DNA from: Frisingicoccus sp009929615
GTDB lineage: Bacteria; Bacillota; Clostridia; Lachnospirales; Lachnospiraceae
Length of the DNA: 27,747 nt
Assembly: GCA_028692275.1 (NCBI GenBank)
Contig: JAQUXR010000031.1
Location: forward strand, 1-27,747
Reading direction: 5' to 3'
Shown here: piece after piece, positions 6,484 to 14,098 of the stretch
How the letters are laid out: every line of letters begins with the position of its first letter
Numbering within the stretch: position 1 is the first letter of the stretch
Notes under the pieces: generated by a model
Seen by the model: only the letters and a program-made list of their open reading frames with translations
What the model was told of the DNA's origin: nothing
Databases searched by the model: none
Program-made: the position numbers and the translations under genes

Positions 6484-8469
6484 TTATTTTTTCATCAGCA
6501 GATAGTTATAAATAATTTCAGCGGTTTCATTTTCACCAATGGAGCTGTCGATGCACAGTTCATAATTTGTCGATTCAGCCCATGTCATGCCTGTAATGGA
6601 TTTATAATAAGCACTTCTTGCTGTGTCGGAATGGGCAATATTTTTTTCGGCATCCTCAGGGGAATCCCCATACATTTCCATAACCTTGTTCTTACGGTAG
6701 TCTTTAGGTGCACGGATAAAAATGCGTACAATATTCGGATATTCGCGGAGAATATAATCAGCGGCACGACCGATAATCACACAAGAGCCATTGTCAGCAA
6801 TTTTTTTAATAATTCTATCCTGAGCGACTACGGCCTGCTGAATAATATTTGTACTTAAATAGAGTTCATGAAGTCTCTCCGGGGAATTTTTGTTAATATC
6901 CGAAATAAATTCGGTGGCCAGTCCACTTTCCTGAGCTGCAAGGGCGGTAACCTCTTTATAATAACAAGGGATAGACAGTTTCTGTGCTAATTGCTGGCCG
7001 ATACGTTTTCCGGCTGAGCCATGTTCTCTGGAGATTGTAACAATAATGCCCGGATGGGAAGGCTGGATATGTTGAAGAGCTTCTTCGAAAGCAGGTATAT
7101 TTTCTATCTGAGAGTCAGCCTGAACAGACAACTGTTTCCAAAGTTTTACCATAACAGCAACAGTAATAAGCATTGCCAGAATATCCGCAACAGGTGCTGC
7201 CCAGAAAATGCCTGTAACTCCAAAGAAAACAGGGACAATCAGAGATAGAATAACCAGAAAAACATCTCGGACAATCGCCAGTGGAGCGGCTGTCTGGGCA
7301 TGGCCGATAGACTGCATGAAAATAGCACATACTTTCTGAAGGCATGTAAAGAGAATGAGTAACAGATAAATACGCAGGCATTTTGTAGCAAATTCCATAT
7401 ATAAATCGCCATCCGAACCAAAAAGACGGATGAAAAGGGTTGGAACAGCTTCAAAGAGAACCATGGAAACAATACCGACAATGGCAGTCCATTTTAGAAT
7501 TTGTTTCAAAAGTTCACGAACACGTTTAAAGTTTCGGGCTCCATAGTTATAACCTACGATTGGCTGAGCGCCGGCAGCAATACCGATGGCAATATTTAAA
7601 ACAATCTGGAACAGCTTCATGATAACAACAAAGGCAGCCAGTGGAATATCGGCACCATAGGAGGAAACTGCTCCATATTTTACAAGGAGAATGTTGTTTA
7701 CAACGGTAATAACAACGATAGAAAGCTGGGTTAAAAGGCTGGATGTACCAAGGGCCATAACCTGACGAAGCTGTTTAAAATCAACAGCGAAGCTTTTAAG
7801 GCTGAGCTTGAAAGTCTTACTTCGGGTCAGATAGACGGCACAGATAAGAAAGCTGATAAACTGACCAAGAATCGTTGCATAAGCGGCTCCTTTAATACCA
7901 AGGCCTAATGCGAAAATGGCAACAGGGTCACCGATGATATTGATGACAGCACCAACAATCATGGCACCCATGGCATACTGTGGACTTCCGTCAGCACGTA
8001 TAATGGAAGCCAGCGTGTTCTGTACCATAGCAAGAGGCATCATGGCATATATAATAAATCCATAGTCATGAGCCAGGGTCAGAGTTGAGTCGGTCGCACC
8101 GATTAAACGGAGCAGACCATCGCCCCAGAAATAGCCAATTAGGATAATGAGGACACCAGCCAGAAAGGAAAACAGAATGCTGTTTCCTACGCTCTGATGT
8201 ATTTTTTTTGTTTCATTTCGTCCAAGAGCTACGCTGAGATGGGCAGCAGCACCATCGCCGAAGAATAGGGAAGCACCCCATCCGATGACAGTAATTGGGA
8301 AGATAACGCCTGTTGCGGCATTACCTAAATAGCCGATGCCATTACCAACAAAAATCTGGTCAACAATGTTGTAAAGGCAGGAAATAATCAGGGATGCGAT
8401 ACAGGGAATACAAAATTTGGCCAAGAGTTTCCCTATCTTTTCTGTTTCTAAATAATTTGTCTTTTCCAT
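6484..8469 (-). CDS. MATE efflux transporter fused to a cytidylate-kinase-like domain
   Basis: The first ~450 residues of this 661-residue protein form a 12-helix MATE transporter (ETEKIGKLLAKFCIPCIASL, IVDQIFVGNGIG, IRADGSPQYAMGAMI, GAQPIVGYNYGARNF). Residues about 472-661 form a cytidylate-kinase-like P-loop domain. It has ISREHGSAGKRIG (P-loop near 484-489), IIGRAADYILRE and IFIRAPKDYRKNKV. MATE proteins expel cationic drugs or metabolites using Na+ or H+ gradients. The kinase-like family phosphorylates nucleoside monophosphates or unknown substrates. The start at 8469 has GGAGG 5 bases upstream; an earlier ATG at 8502 falls inside the leader terminator and is rejected. A long structured leader precedes it. 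The frame is continuous, so the fusion is not a stop-codon artefact. Confidence 0.88.
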   Translation of the reverse strand: MEKTNYLETEKIGKLLAKFCIPCIASLIISCLYNIVDQIFVGNGIGYLGNAATGVIFPITVIGWGASLFFGDGAAAHLSVALGRNETKKIHQSVGNSILFSFLAGVLIILIGYFWGDGLLRLIGATDSTLTLAHDYGFIIYAMMPLAMVQNTLASIIRADGSPQYAMGAMIVGAVINIIGDPVAIFALGLGIKGAAYATILGQFISFLICAVYLTRSKTFKLSLKSFAVDFKQLRQVMALGTSSLLTQLSIVVITVVNNILLVKYGAVSSYGADIPLAAFVVIMKLFQIVLNIAIGIAAGAQPIVGYNYGARNFKRVRELLKQILKWTAIVGIVSMVLFEAVPTLFIRLFGSDGDLYMEFATKCLRIYLLLILFTCLQKVCAIFMQSIGHAQTAAPLAIVRDVFLVILSLIVPVFFGVTGIFWAAPVADILAMLITVAVMVKLWKQLSVQADSQIENIPAFEEALQHIQPSHPGIIVTISREHGSAGKRIGQQLAQKLSIPCYYKEVTALAAQESGLATEFISDINKNSPERLHELYLSTNIIQQAVVAQDRIIKKIADNGSCVIIGRAADYILREYPNIVRIFIRAPKDYRKNKVMEMYGDSPEDAEKNIAHSDTARSAYYKSITGMTWAESTNYELCIDSSIGENETAEIIYNYLLMKK

Positions 8470-8490
8470 AAAAACCTCCATTTTTGAACA

Positions 8491-8591
8491 TAAAAAAGGC
8501 ACACGTCATAGACATGTGCCTTTTGCAATAAAAAACACATGTCATACTTAGGTCCCGTAATCAGATTTACGTGCGAAAGCACAACATGTGT
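8491..8591 (-). promoter_or_regulatory. Structured leader with mutually exclusive hairpins (attenuator or riboswitch candidate)
   Basis: In the minus-strand RNA, segment 1 (8584-8591, ACACAUGU) pairs with segment 2 (8535-8542, ACAUGUGU). The pair encloses two adjacent hairpins, GUGC-UUUC-GCAC (8571-8582) and GUAA-AUCUGA-UUAC (8557-8570), and a 14-base single strand GGGACCUAAGUAUG. Segment 3 (8511-8520, GGCACAUGUC) pairs over 10 bp with segment 4 (8498-8507) to make a terminator followed by six U (8492-8497). Segment 2 extended to 8543 can instead pair with segment 3 over 8 bp, which would block the terminator. A 6-codon ORF, MLCFRT, starts inside segment 1 (8587-8567) but has no good ribosome binding site. 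Confidence 0.7.
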
Positions 8592-8621
8592 CGTTTAAGT
8601 TCTTTTTAAATTTCTTTCGAC

Positions 8622-8650
8622 ATTATATCATCACATTTTTTAAAAGTAAA
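8622..8650 (-). promoter_or_regulatory. Promoter of the MATE-kinase gene
   Basis: On the minus strand, a perfect TATAAT (8622-8627) has TTTACT (8645-8650) 17 bases upstream. The predicted transcript starts near 8614, giving a leader of about 145 bases, long enough to contain all the attenuator segments. Confidence 0.55.
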
Positions 8651-8672
8651 GCAGGAATTTGAAAAAACATAC

Positions 8673-8701
8673 TTGACAATAACTGTATCTGGTGTTATAT
8701 T
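8673..8701 (+). promoter_or_regulatory. Promoter of the hsp20 gene
   Basis: TTGACA (8673-8678) and TATATT (8696-8701) are 17 bases apart, a strong vegetative promoter. No CIRCE element (HrcA) or CtsR heptad repeat is visible beside it, so the heat-shock control is not explained by the commonest operators. Confidence 0.65.
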
Positions 8702-8744
8702 ACATATAGAACAAATAAAACAGTGATGAAGGGAGATATTACAT

Positions 8745-9179
8745 ATGATGATGCCTAGTATTTTTGGAGAGAATTTATTTAATAATGATTGGATGATGGG
8801 TTTTCCTTTTGAAAGAGATTTTTTTGGAAAACAGAGTAACAACATGATGAAGACGGATGTCCGCGAATTGGAGAACGGCTATGAAGTGGATATCGACCTG
8901 CCAGGATTCAAAAAAGAAGACATTAATGCAAAGCTGGAGGATGGATATTTGACCGTATCAGCTTCAACGAGTCTTAACAAGGATGAGCAGAATGAAGAAG
9001 GCAAGTACATTCGTCAGGAACGTTATACAGGTTCAATGAGCCGCAGTTTCTATGTAGGTGCCGGTATTCGACAGGAAGATATTAAAGCAAAATATGAGAA
9101 TGGAATTTTGACTCTGGCAGTTCCAAAAGAACAGCCGAAGGCAGTAGAACAGAACAACTATATAGCAATTGAAGGATAA
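8745..9179 (+). CDS. Hsp20/alpha-crystallin small heat-shock protein
   Basis: This 144-residue cytoplasmic chaperone binds unfolding proteins without ATP and holds them for refolding. The alpha-crystallin domain covers about residues 36-135 (MKTDVRELENGYEVDIDLPG, FKKEDINAKLEDGYLTVSAS, then ENGILTLAVPK). The GxL-type sequence NGILTLAVPK is the conserved end of the domain. The short N-terminal arm is Met/Phe-rich, as usual. A GGGAG site lies 9 bases before the first of three tandem ATG codons. It is monocistronic, with its own promoter and terminator. Confidence 0.97.
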   Translation: MMMPSIFGENLFNNDWMMGFPFERDFFGKQSNNMMKTDVRELENGYEVDIDLPGFKKEDINAKLEDGYLTVSASTSLNKDEQNEEGKYIRQERYTGSMSRSFYVGAGIRQEDIKAKYENGILTLAVPKEQPKAVEQNNYIAIEG

Positions 9180-9192
9180 AGTTTCATCCATG

Positions 9193-9220
9193 GGCGGAGC
9201 CGCTAAGGCTCCGCCTTTTT
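9193..9220 (+). terminator. Intrinsic terminator after hsp20
   Basis: A perfect 9-bp GC-rich stem, GGCGGAGCC (9193-9201) and GGCTCCGCC (9207-9215), has a 5-base loop and is followed by TTTTTCTTTT. Confidence 0.92.
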
Positions 9221-9281
9221 CTTTTGGTAAAATACCCCAATATGCCATAAATGGTGTATAATATCAGTAAATGCAACTGCT

Positions 9282-9337
9282 GGTTGACAGATTTTAAAGG
9301 GCACTTGGTGGTTGTCAACCGGGAAAAATCCTATAAT
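9282..9337 (+). promoter_or_regulatory. Promoter and likely operator of the membrane XRE regulator
   Basis: A perfect TATAAT at 9332-9337 is the best -10 box. The -35 position (9309-9314) is poor and is covered by the palindrome GGTTG-T-CAACC (9310-9320). A matching half-site GGTTGACA (9282-9289) lies 23 bases upstream of TGTCAACC in inverted orientation. A dyad over the -35 box directly upstream of a DNA-binding protein suggests autorepression. Confidence 0.5.
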
Positions 9338-9382
9338 GGAAGTACGATATCGTATAGAAAATTCCAGAGAGGATGGTATAGA

Positions 9383-10375
9383 ATGATTTTATCAGAAAAA
9401 ATTATTTCATTGAGAAAAAAACATGGATGGTCTCAGGAGGAACTGGCCCATCAGTTAAATGTATCCAGACAATCTGTATCCAAATGGGAGAGTGGTTCAT
9501 CCATCCCTGATTTGGATCGAATCTTAAAACTGAGTCAGATATTTGGCGTAAGTACGGATTATCTTTTAAAAGAAGAAACCAATGAATTTCCACAGAGCAT
9601 ACCGGTGGAGAATCCAACAGATGAGAGTTTGGAGACGGTTTCAGCTGAAGAGGCATCTGAGTTTATGGAGATGTCTATCAACTCTTCAGGTAAGATGGGA
9701 ATTGCTATAGCTTTTTATGCACTGGCACCGGAACTTCTTCTTTTGCTTGGTGGTCTCTGTGAATATGGAAACTATGGCATAACGGAGGGAATGGCAGCCG
9801 GAATCGGAATTGGAATTCTATTATTGATTGTAGGATGTTCCACCGCTTTTCTTGTGCTGAATGACATGAAGTTTGAATCCTATAAATACCTGGAAGAGAA
9901 AAACTTTCACCTTGCATATGGCGTTGAAGCTATTGTACGCCGGAAAAAGGCAGAATATGCGCAGACGCATCGCATATGTACAACGATAGCCATCTTTCTG
10001 TTTATTATCTGTGTAGTGCCACTGATGATTGCAGCGGCAGTTGATGCACCAGAGATTATTTTCGTTTTCTGTATTAATATTCTGCTATTATTTGCGGCAG
10101 CAGCTATCTTCTTATTAATAAGTTCAAATCAAAAGAATGAGTGTTTTGATATTTTATTGCAGGAAGGCGATTTTACAGAAGAAAGAAAATTAGAAAAAAA
10201 GAAAACCCGGCATTTTGGAGGCATCTATTGGTGTACAGCCACCGCTATTTATCTTGGATGGAGTTTTTACACTAATGCTTGGGACAGAACATGGATAATC
10301 TGGCCATGTGCCGGGGTCTTGTTTGCTGCAGTTTGTGGAATCGTTGCTATGGTGCGGGGAAAGTCAGAAAAGTAG
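9383..10375 (+). CDS. XRE-family regulator with C-terminal membrane domain
   Basis: This 330-residue protein has an XRE helix-turn-helix at residues 4-62 (KKHGWSQEELAHQLNVSRQS, then VSKWESGSSIPDLDRILKLS). A Ser/Glu-rich linker follows. The C-terminal half has about six hydrophobic segments (for example IAFYALAPELLLLLGG, AAGIGIGILLLIVGC, TTIAIFLFIICVVPL, NILLLFAAAAIFLLI and VLFAAVCGIVAMV). Such HTH-plus-membrane proteins are common in Clostridia and probably link a membrane or envelope signal to transcription; the signal is unknown. The start at 9383 has GAGAGGA 9 bases upstream. An in-frame ATG at 9251 would add 44 residues across the promoter and is rejected. The gene nth follows after 9 bases and is probably co-transcribed. 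Confidence 0.85.
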   Translation: MILSEKIISLRKKHGWSQEELAHQLNVSRQSVSKWESGSSIPDLDRILKLSQIFGVSTDYLLKEETNEFPQSIPVENPTDESLETVSAEEASEFMEMSINSSGKMGIAIAFYALAPELLLLLGGLCEYGNYGITEGMAAGIGIGILLLIVGCSTAFLVLNDMKFESYKYLEEKNFHLAYGVEAIVRRKKAEYAQTHRICTTIAIFLFIICVVPLMIAAAVDAPEIIFVFCINILLLFAAAAIFLLISSNQKNECFDILLQEGDFTEERKLEKKKTRHFGGIYWCTATAIYLGWSFYTNAWDRTWIIWPCAGVLFAAVCGIVAMVRGKSEK

Positions 10376-10384
10376 GAGTAGGAC

Positions 10385-10996
10385 ATGAAAGATATTTTGG
10401 ATATTTTAGACCGGCATTATGGTGTGCATAAAGAAGGTTTTTATCATAAGGAGCAGTGGCAGCTTCTTGCAGCGATTATGCTGAGTGCCCAGAGTACAGA
10501 TAAGCAGGTGGATCTGGTTCTGCCAGCTTTGTATGAGCGGTTCCCGACCATGACATCTGTTGCCGAAGCATCTCAGGAGGAGATTGAATCAGTGATTCGT
10601 TCCATTGGTCTTTATAAAAATAAGGCTAAAAACATCAAAAAATGTTGTCAGCAGATATTGGGGCAGTATGATGGACAGGTGCCTTATAATATCGAAGGGC
10701 TTTTGACTCTGGCTGGTGTCGGAAGAAAAACGGCAACTCTGTATCTGGCAGATGCCTATGGGATTCCCGGTGTTACTGTGGATACCCATGTGTTTCGAAT
10801 TTCAAAACGCCTCGGATGGGCGAAAGGCAATAATCCCCAGACCGTTGAACAAGAATTAGAAAAGGTTTTGCCGATGGACCATTGGAATCGGATTAATTTT
10901 CAGTTGATTTACCATGGAAGAGCCATATGTACAGCACGGAAGGCCTATTGTGAAAAGTGTCCTTTAGAGGCATTTTGTCCAAAGGAGGGCCTATAG
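10385..10996 (+). CDS. nth: Endonuclease III (DNA glycosylase/AP lyase)
   Basis: This 203-residue base-excision repair enzyme removes oxidised pyrimidines and nicks at abasic sites. The helix-hairpin-helix is LAGVGRKTA (109-117) with catalytic K115. The catalytic aspartate is D133 in TVDTHVFR. The [4Fe-4S] cluster ligands C182, C189, C192 and C198 keep the C-x6-C-x2-C-x5-C spacing. Length and motifs are normal. It probably belongs to the same transcript as the upstream regulator. It is the only DNA-repair gene in the window. Confidence 0.97.
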   Translation: MKDILDILDRHYGVHKEGFYHKEQWQLLAAIMLSAQSTDKQVDLVLPALYERFPTMTSVAEASQEEIESVIRSIGLYKNKAKNIKKCCQQILGQYDGQVPYNIEGLLTLAGVGRKTATLYLADAYGIPGVTVDTHVFRISKRLGWAKGNNPQTVEQELEKVLPMDHWNRINFQLIYHGRAICTARKAYCEKCPLEAFCPKEGL

Positions 10997-11006
10997 AAAA
11001 ATAGAT

Positions 11007-11030
11007 ACAGCCGGTCCGGGGGCCGGCTGT
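11007..11030. terminator. Hairpin between convergent nth and cotJC
   Basis: ACAGCCGG (11007-11014) and CCGGCTGT (11023-11030) form an 8-bp GC-rich stem. It sits between two converging genes but has no clean U run on either side, so it may be a weak bidirectional terminator. Confidence 0.5.
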
Positions 11031-11039
11031 AAGAATATA

Positions 11040-11648
11040 TTATTTCATAAACTGGGTATCAAATTCGGGATTAAAGAAATAATAATTATTTGGATTGAGC
11101 CGTTCCTTTGTTTTTTCGAGAGCTTCTCCGAATCGCTGGAAATGAACAACTTCTCTGGCACGGAGGAAGCGTATTGGGTCACGAACTTCAGGATTGGTCA
11201 CAACTCGAAGAATATTATCATAAGTTGTCCGGGCTTTCTGTTCGGCAGCTAAATCTTCAAATAGGTCGGTGATGGCATCTCCTTTGGACTGGAATTCGCA
11301 GGCGTTAAAAGGAATACCGCCGGCGGCCTGAGGCCATAGGGCTTTTGTGTGGTCAATATAATATCCATCGAAGCCGGCAGTTTTAGCATCCTCAGAAGTG
11401 AGGTCCTTCGTCAATTGATAAAGGATGGCACAGATAATTTCAAGGTGAGCCAATTCTTCTGTACCAATATCCGTCAATAAACCGGCAACTTCCCGGCAGG
11501 GCATGGTATAGCGTTGGGAAAGATAACGCATGGAGGCGGCAAGTTCACCGTCGGGACCGCCAAACTGACTGATAATCAATTGGGCTGTTTTAGGACAGGT
11601 TTCTGTAATTTTTACAGGGTATTGAAGTCTTTTTTCATAATTCCACAT
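11040..11648 (-). CDS. cotJC: Spore coat protein CotJC (manganese-catalase-like)
   Basis: This 202-residue ferritin-like protein is the last gene of the cotJ operon. CotJC proteins resemble dimanganese catalases and are inner spore coat components. The helix-bundle metal-binding motifs are visible: GPDGELAASMRYLSQRY near residue 31, GTEELAHLEIICAIL near 67, and EDLAAEQKARTTYDNIL and REVVHFQRFGEAL in the second half (ExxH and Glu ligands). The ATG overlaps the cotJB stop region. It indicates that the organism sporulates. Confidence 0.95.
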   Translation of the reverse strand: MWNYEKRLQYPVKITETCPKTAQLIISQFGGPDGELAASMRYLSQRYTMPCREVAGLLTDIGTEELAHLEIICAILYQLTKDLTSEDAKTAGFDGYYIDHTKALWPQAAGGIPFNACEFQSKGDAITDLFEDLAAEQKARTTYDNILRVVTNPEVRDPIRFLRAREVVHFQRFGEALEKTKERLNPNNYYFFNPEFDTQFMK

Positions 11649-11944
11649 TAGATATGCCCTCCTTCCCAGGGGGTCGGACCATCAACCCAGGTGAAATGCC
11701 GTTTGTCTGCATGATGACAGAAGTCTTTGTTCGTATGCTCAGTTTCAGTCTGAACATAGTCCGTAGTCAGTGGTTCGAATTGTTGTTCATAGTCGTTTAA
11801 AAGCAGTTTACGCTCTTGTGAGTACTTATCAAATAAGTCAAGAGCGCCTTTATCTGTTGGGTGGGTATCGAGAAAAAGGGTCAGGTCGTTTATAACAAAG
11901 CTGACCTCACTGATTTGCCGAAGCATGGTATGGCGGTCAGGCAT
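11648..11944 (-). CDS. cotJB: Spore coat protein CotJB
   Basis: This 98-residue protein begins MPDRHTMLRQISEVSFVIND and ends with the family hallmark FTWVDGPTPWEGGHI. GGAGGTG lies 8 bases upstream of this ATG. A longer frame to 12034 would run through cotJA in another frame and has no ribosome binding site, so it is rejected. CotJB is needed with CotJA and CotJC in the inner spore coat. The start overlaps the end of cotJA and the stop overlaps the start of cotJC, suggesting translational coupling. Confidence 0.93.
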   Translation of the reverse strand: MPDRHTMLRQISEVSFVINDLTLFLDTHPTDKGALDLFDKYSQERKLLLNDYEQQFEPLTTDYVQTETEHTNKDFCHHADKRHFTWVDGPTPWEGGHI

Positions 11945-12080
11945 GAGGAACACCTCCTTCAAAAAATGGAAGGTCCAGGTCGACGAAGACAGTGCCGATT
12001 TGAAGTGCCTTCTTAGGATCGTAAACGACACCAAAGGTTTGAACAGGCACGGTGGCCATGGCGAGGATATCAGAGTTCAT
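11937..12080 (-). CDS. cotJA: Spore coat-associated protein CotJA (short)
   Basis: This 47-codon gene has the sequence start MNSDILAMATVPVQTFGVVY and ends FFEGGVPHA. The VPVQTF and DLDLPFFEG features match CotJA, including the L-x-x-PF end typical of the family. It overlaps the cotJB start by 8 bases, and the cotJB ribosome binding site lies inside its last codons. It is preceded by an AGAGAGGTG site about 7 bases before the ATG. Its position first in a cotJA-B-C order and the overlaps make it secure despite its size. Confidence 0.9.
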   Translation of the reverse strand: MNSDILAMATVPVQTFGVVYDPKKALQIGTVFVDLDLPFFEGGVPHA

Positions 12081-12127
12081 ATAAAACACCTCTCTTTAAA
12101 ATTGCAGCGTAATCAGGGTTCAGATTT

Positions 12128-12133
12128 AGTATG
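12128..12133 (-). promoter_or_regulatory. Candidate sporulation-type -10 box for cotJABC
   Basis: CATACT on the minus strand (part of GGCATACTAAAT) lies about 48 bases before cotJA. It resembles the CATA-type -10 boxes used by mother-cell sigma factors E and K. In Bacillus subtilis cotJ is sigma-E dependent. A clear matching -35 could not be assigned. Confidence 0.35.
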
Positions 12134-12184
12134 CCGCGGACACTTGATTTTAAAATAGGTTTCTTATGGAAAGAGGCGAATCAA

Positions 12185-12625
12185 ATGACAATTATGGATT
12201 TAAAAAAGACAGGGGCTATTTACCTGGAAAATATTAATGAGGGATTTAATCACTATACATCTGAGATAGTAAAATTAGACAGTGGGGAAGCTTTTGAAAG
12301 TTTAAAAGAAAAAAAGGTCTATGCCGATTTTTATTATTTTAAATTAACGGATGAAGAACGTTCCAGAGTAAATGAGGCACTTTCAGATGAGGAAGAATCC
12401 TATCTGGAGGAAATCAGACCAAAAGAAAATCCAGAAGAAAATTTGATATTTCTTCTGGATGATAAGCTGCTTAAAATACTCACACGGTTGAATGAAAAAG
12501 AAATTTTATTTTCCACTTTTTATATAACAGGTGCTAAAGAACACCAAAGTACCTGGTGGGGAAATTATAATCGGGAATATGTTATTTTTTCATACGGCGG
12601 ATACGATAAAGATAATAAACGATAA
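12185..12625 (+). CDS. Hypothetical protein, 146 residues
   Basis: I do not recognise the family. The predicted product is soluble and acidic, with a Lys/Glu-rich middle (LSDEEESYLEEIRPKENPEE). It has aromatic patches (YADFYYFKL near residue 46, FSTFYITG and STWWGNYNREYVIF near the C-terminus). It has no signal peptide or membrane segment. The start at 12185 follows AAAGAGG by about 8 bases; an in-frame ATG at 12131 lies in the cotJ promoter and lacks a site. Its last 44 bases overlap the 3' end of the convergent MATE gene. That overlap may mean the natural stop was lost or that the gene is decaying. Confidence 0.55.
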   Translation: MTIMDLKKTGAIYLENINEGFNHYTSEIVKLDSGEAFESLKEKKVYADFYYFKLTDEERSRVNEALSDEEESYLEEIRPKENPEENLIFLLDDKLLKILTRLNEKEILFSTFYITGAKEHQSTWWGNYNREYVIFSYGGYDKDNKR

Positions 12626-13925
12626 AAAGTATAGCCGTAAAAATCCATGTGACCGGATAGTTCATAATGGTCCAGGAAATGGTTGGATTCAGTGGAACAA
12701 TAAAAATAATCCAGGCAATTCGCAGCAGACACACACCAAACATGGTCATGAGCATCGGTATAAGGACATCACTCATGCCTCGGAGGGCACCGGACAATAT
12801 TTCAATAAATACGAAAATCGTGTAGCAAGGTGCAATCACTTCAAGCATATCGACGCCAATCTGTACAACAGCGGCATCCGTTGTGAAAATGCGGAAGAGT
12901 GGGACCCGGAAAATAAAAAGAATAAGTGTCATACCAATAGAAGCGGCAATGTCCATAGCTGTACAGACAAGAACACTTTTATGAACTCTGTGAATCTTTC
13001 CGGCACCATAGTTCTGACCGACAAAAGTAGTAATAGCGATACCGAAAGAACCGCTAATCATCCAGAATATGGCATCCATTTTACCGTAAGCAGCCCAGGC
13101 AGCGGCTGTACTTGTTCCAAAAATATTTAAAGCTGCCTGTACAATAATATTTGACAAATTATACATGGTGGACTGCAGTCCGCCGGGAAGTCCGATACCA
13201 AGCTGAGCCCTAAGCATCTGTTTGTGGAACCGGATTTTTTTTATTGAAAAATGGCAGAGATGTGTTGATTTCATCAAAGCCCGGGTAACCAGCAGGGAAC
13301 TGACTGCCTGAGCAGCTAAAGTAGCAACAGCAACACCGGCAACCCCCATATGGAAAATCATAACCATAACGAGGTCCAGTATAATATTAATGCCGGAGCA
13401 TATAATCAGATAGTATAAAGGACGCTTGGAATCACCAAGGGCCCGGAGAATACTCGAACCGGAATTATAGATAAAAATAAAGAAAATACCTGCAAAATAA
13501 ATACGCAGATAAAGGATGGATTCCGCCATAAGTTCTGCGGGTGTATTCATCATTTCTAAAATTGTTGGGGAAAGCCAGAGCCCAAGAATCATGACGATTA
13601 AACTGCCAAGAATAGAAAAGGCATAGATGGTATGAATGCCTTCATTAACCCTCTCCTGGTCTCTTGAACCCAGAAACTGGGAAACAATAACTGAGGCACC
13701 GGAAGTCAGTCCTGTAAAGAAGCCAATGACAAGATTCTGAATCTGTCCGGCAGAACCGCCGACGGCAGCCAGAGCATTGGTGCCAACAAAACGGCCGACA
13801 ACGACAGCGTCAATCGTATTATAAAATTGTTGAAAAAAAGTCCCTAAAACAATAGGAAAAAAGAAAAGGAGCAGCTGTTTCCAAATGACACCTTCAACGA
13901 TTTGATTTCTTTTCGTGCTTTCCAT
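12582..13925 (-). CDS. MATE-family multidrug/metabolite efflux transporter
   Basis: This 447-residue protein has about 12 membrane helices and the MATE pattern: a repeated TIDAVVVGRFVG-type motif in helix 1-2, ALGDSKRPLYYLIICSGIN, and FVGQNYGAGKIHR in the second half. It exports cationic drugs or metabolites by cation antiport. The start at 13925 is chosen because GGGGGAGG lies upstream of it; an in-frame ATG at 13946 precedes that site and has none of its own. Unlike the other MATE gene in the window it has no extra domain. It has its own promoter. Confidence 0.93.
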   Translation of the reverse strand: MESTKRNQIVEGVIWKQLLLFFFPIVLGTFFQQFYNTIDAVVVGRFVGTNALAAVGGSAGQIQNLVIGFFTGLTSGASVIVSQFLGSRDQERVNEGIHTIYAFSILGSLIVMILGLWLSPTILEMMNTPAELMAESILYLRIYFAGIFFIFIYNSGSSILRALGDSKRPLYYLIICSGINIILDLVMVMIFHMGVAGVAVATLAAQAVSSLLVTRALMKSTHLCHFSIKKIRFHKQMLRAQLGIGLPGGLQSTMYNLSNIIVQAALNIFGTSTAAAWAAYGKMDAIFWMISGSFGIAITTFVGQNYGAGKIHRVHKSVLVCTAMDIAASIGMTLILFIFRVPLFRIFTTDAAVVQIGVDMLEVIAPCYTIFVFIEILSGALRGMSDVLIPMLMTMFGVCLLRIAWIIFIVPLNPTISWTIMNYPVTWIFTAILFIVYYLYRIRRMKK

Positions 13926-13958
13926 AAATGATAATTCCTCCCCCATGCCCGAAGTAAA

Positions 13959-13987
13959 ATTATAGCAGTCTTAGGCGGCTTTCTCAA
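13959..13987 (-). promoter_or_regulatory. Promoter of the second MATE gene
   Basis: On the minus strand, TTGAGA (13982-13987) and a perfect TATAAT (13959-13964) are 17 bases apart, about 25 bases before the ribosome binding site. No operator dyad is evident. Confidence 0.65.
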
Positions 13988-14038
13988 GTAAAATATTGGA
14001 AAGATTTGAAGGAACTGCTTTTGAGGGAGAATAATAAA

Positions 14039-14093
14039 GAAAGGCTGATATTCGCAGGAAACATTTCACAGTTTCCGGAGAATACAGCCTTTC
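14039..14093 (-). terminator. Terminator after the HerA-like ATPase gene
   Basis: On the minus strand a long hairpin has an outer 9-bp stem GAAAGGCTG (14085-14093 and 14039-14047) and an inner GGAAAC/GTTTCC stem. It is followed by TTTATTATT. It begins 6 bases after the stop codon of the gene. Confidence 0.8.
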
Positions 14094-14098
14094 CCTAG

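Noticed and set aside
6484..13925. The two MATE genes as a recent duplication
   Set aside because: Their sequences are only distantly alike and one has an extra kinase domain, so they are separate paralogues.
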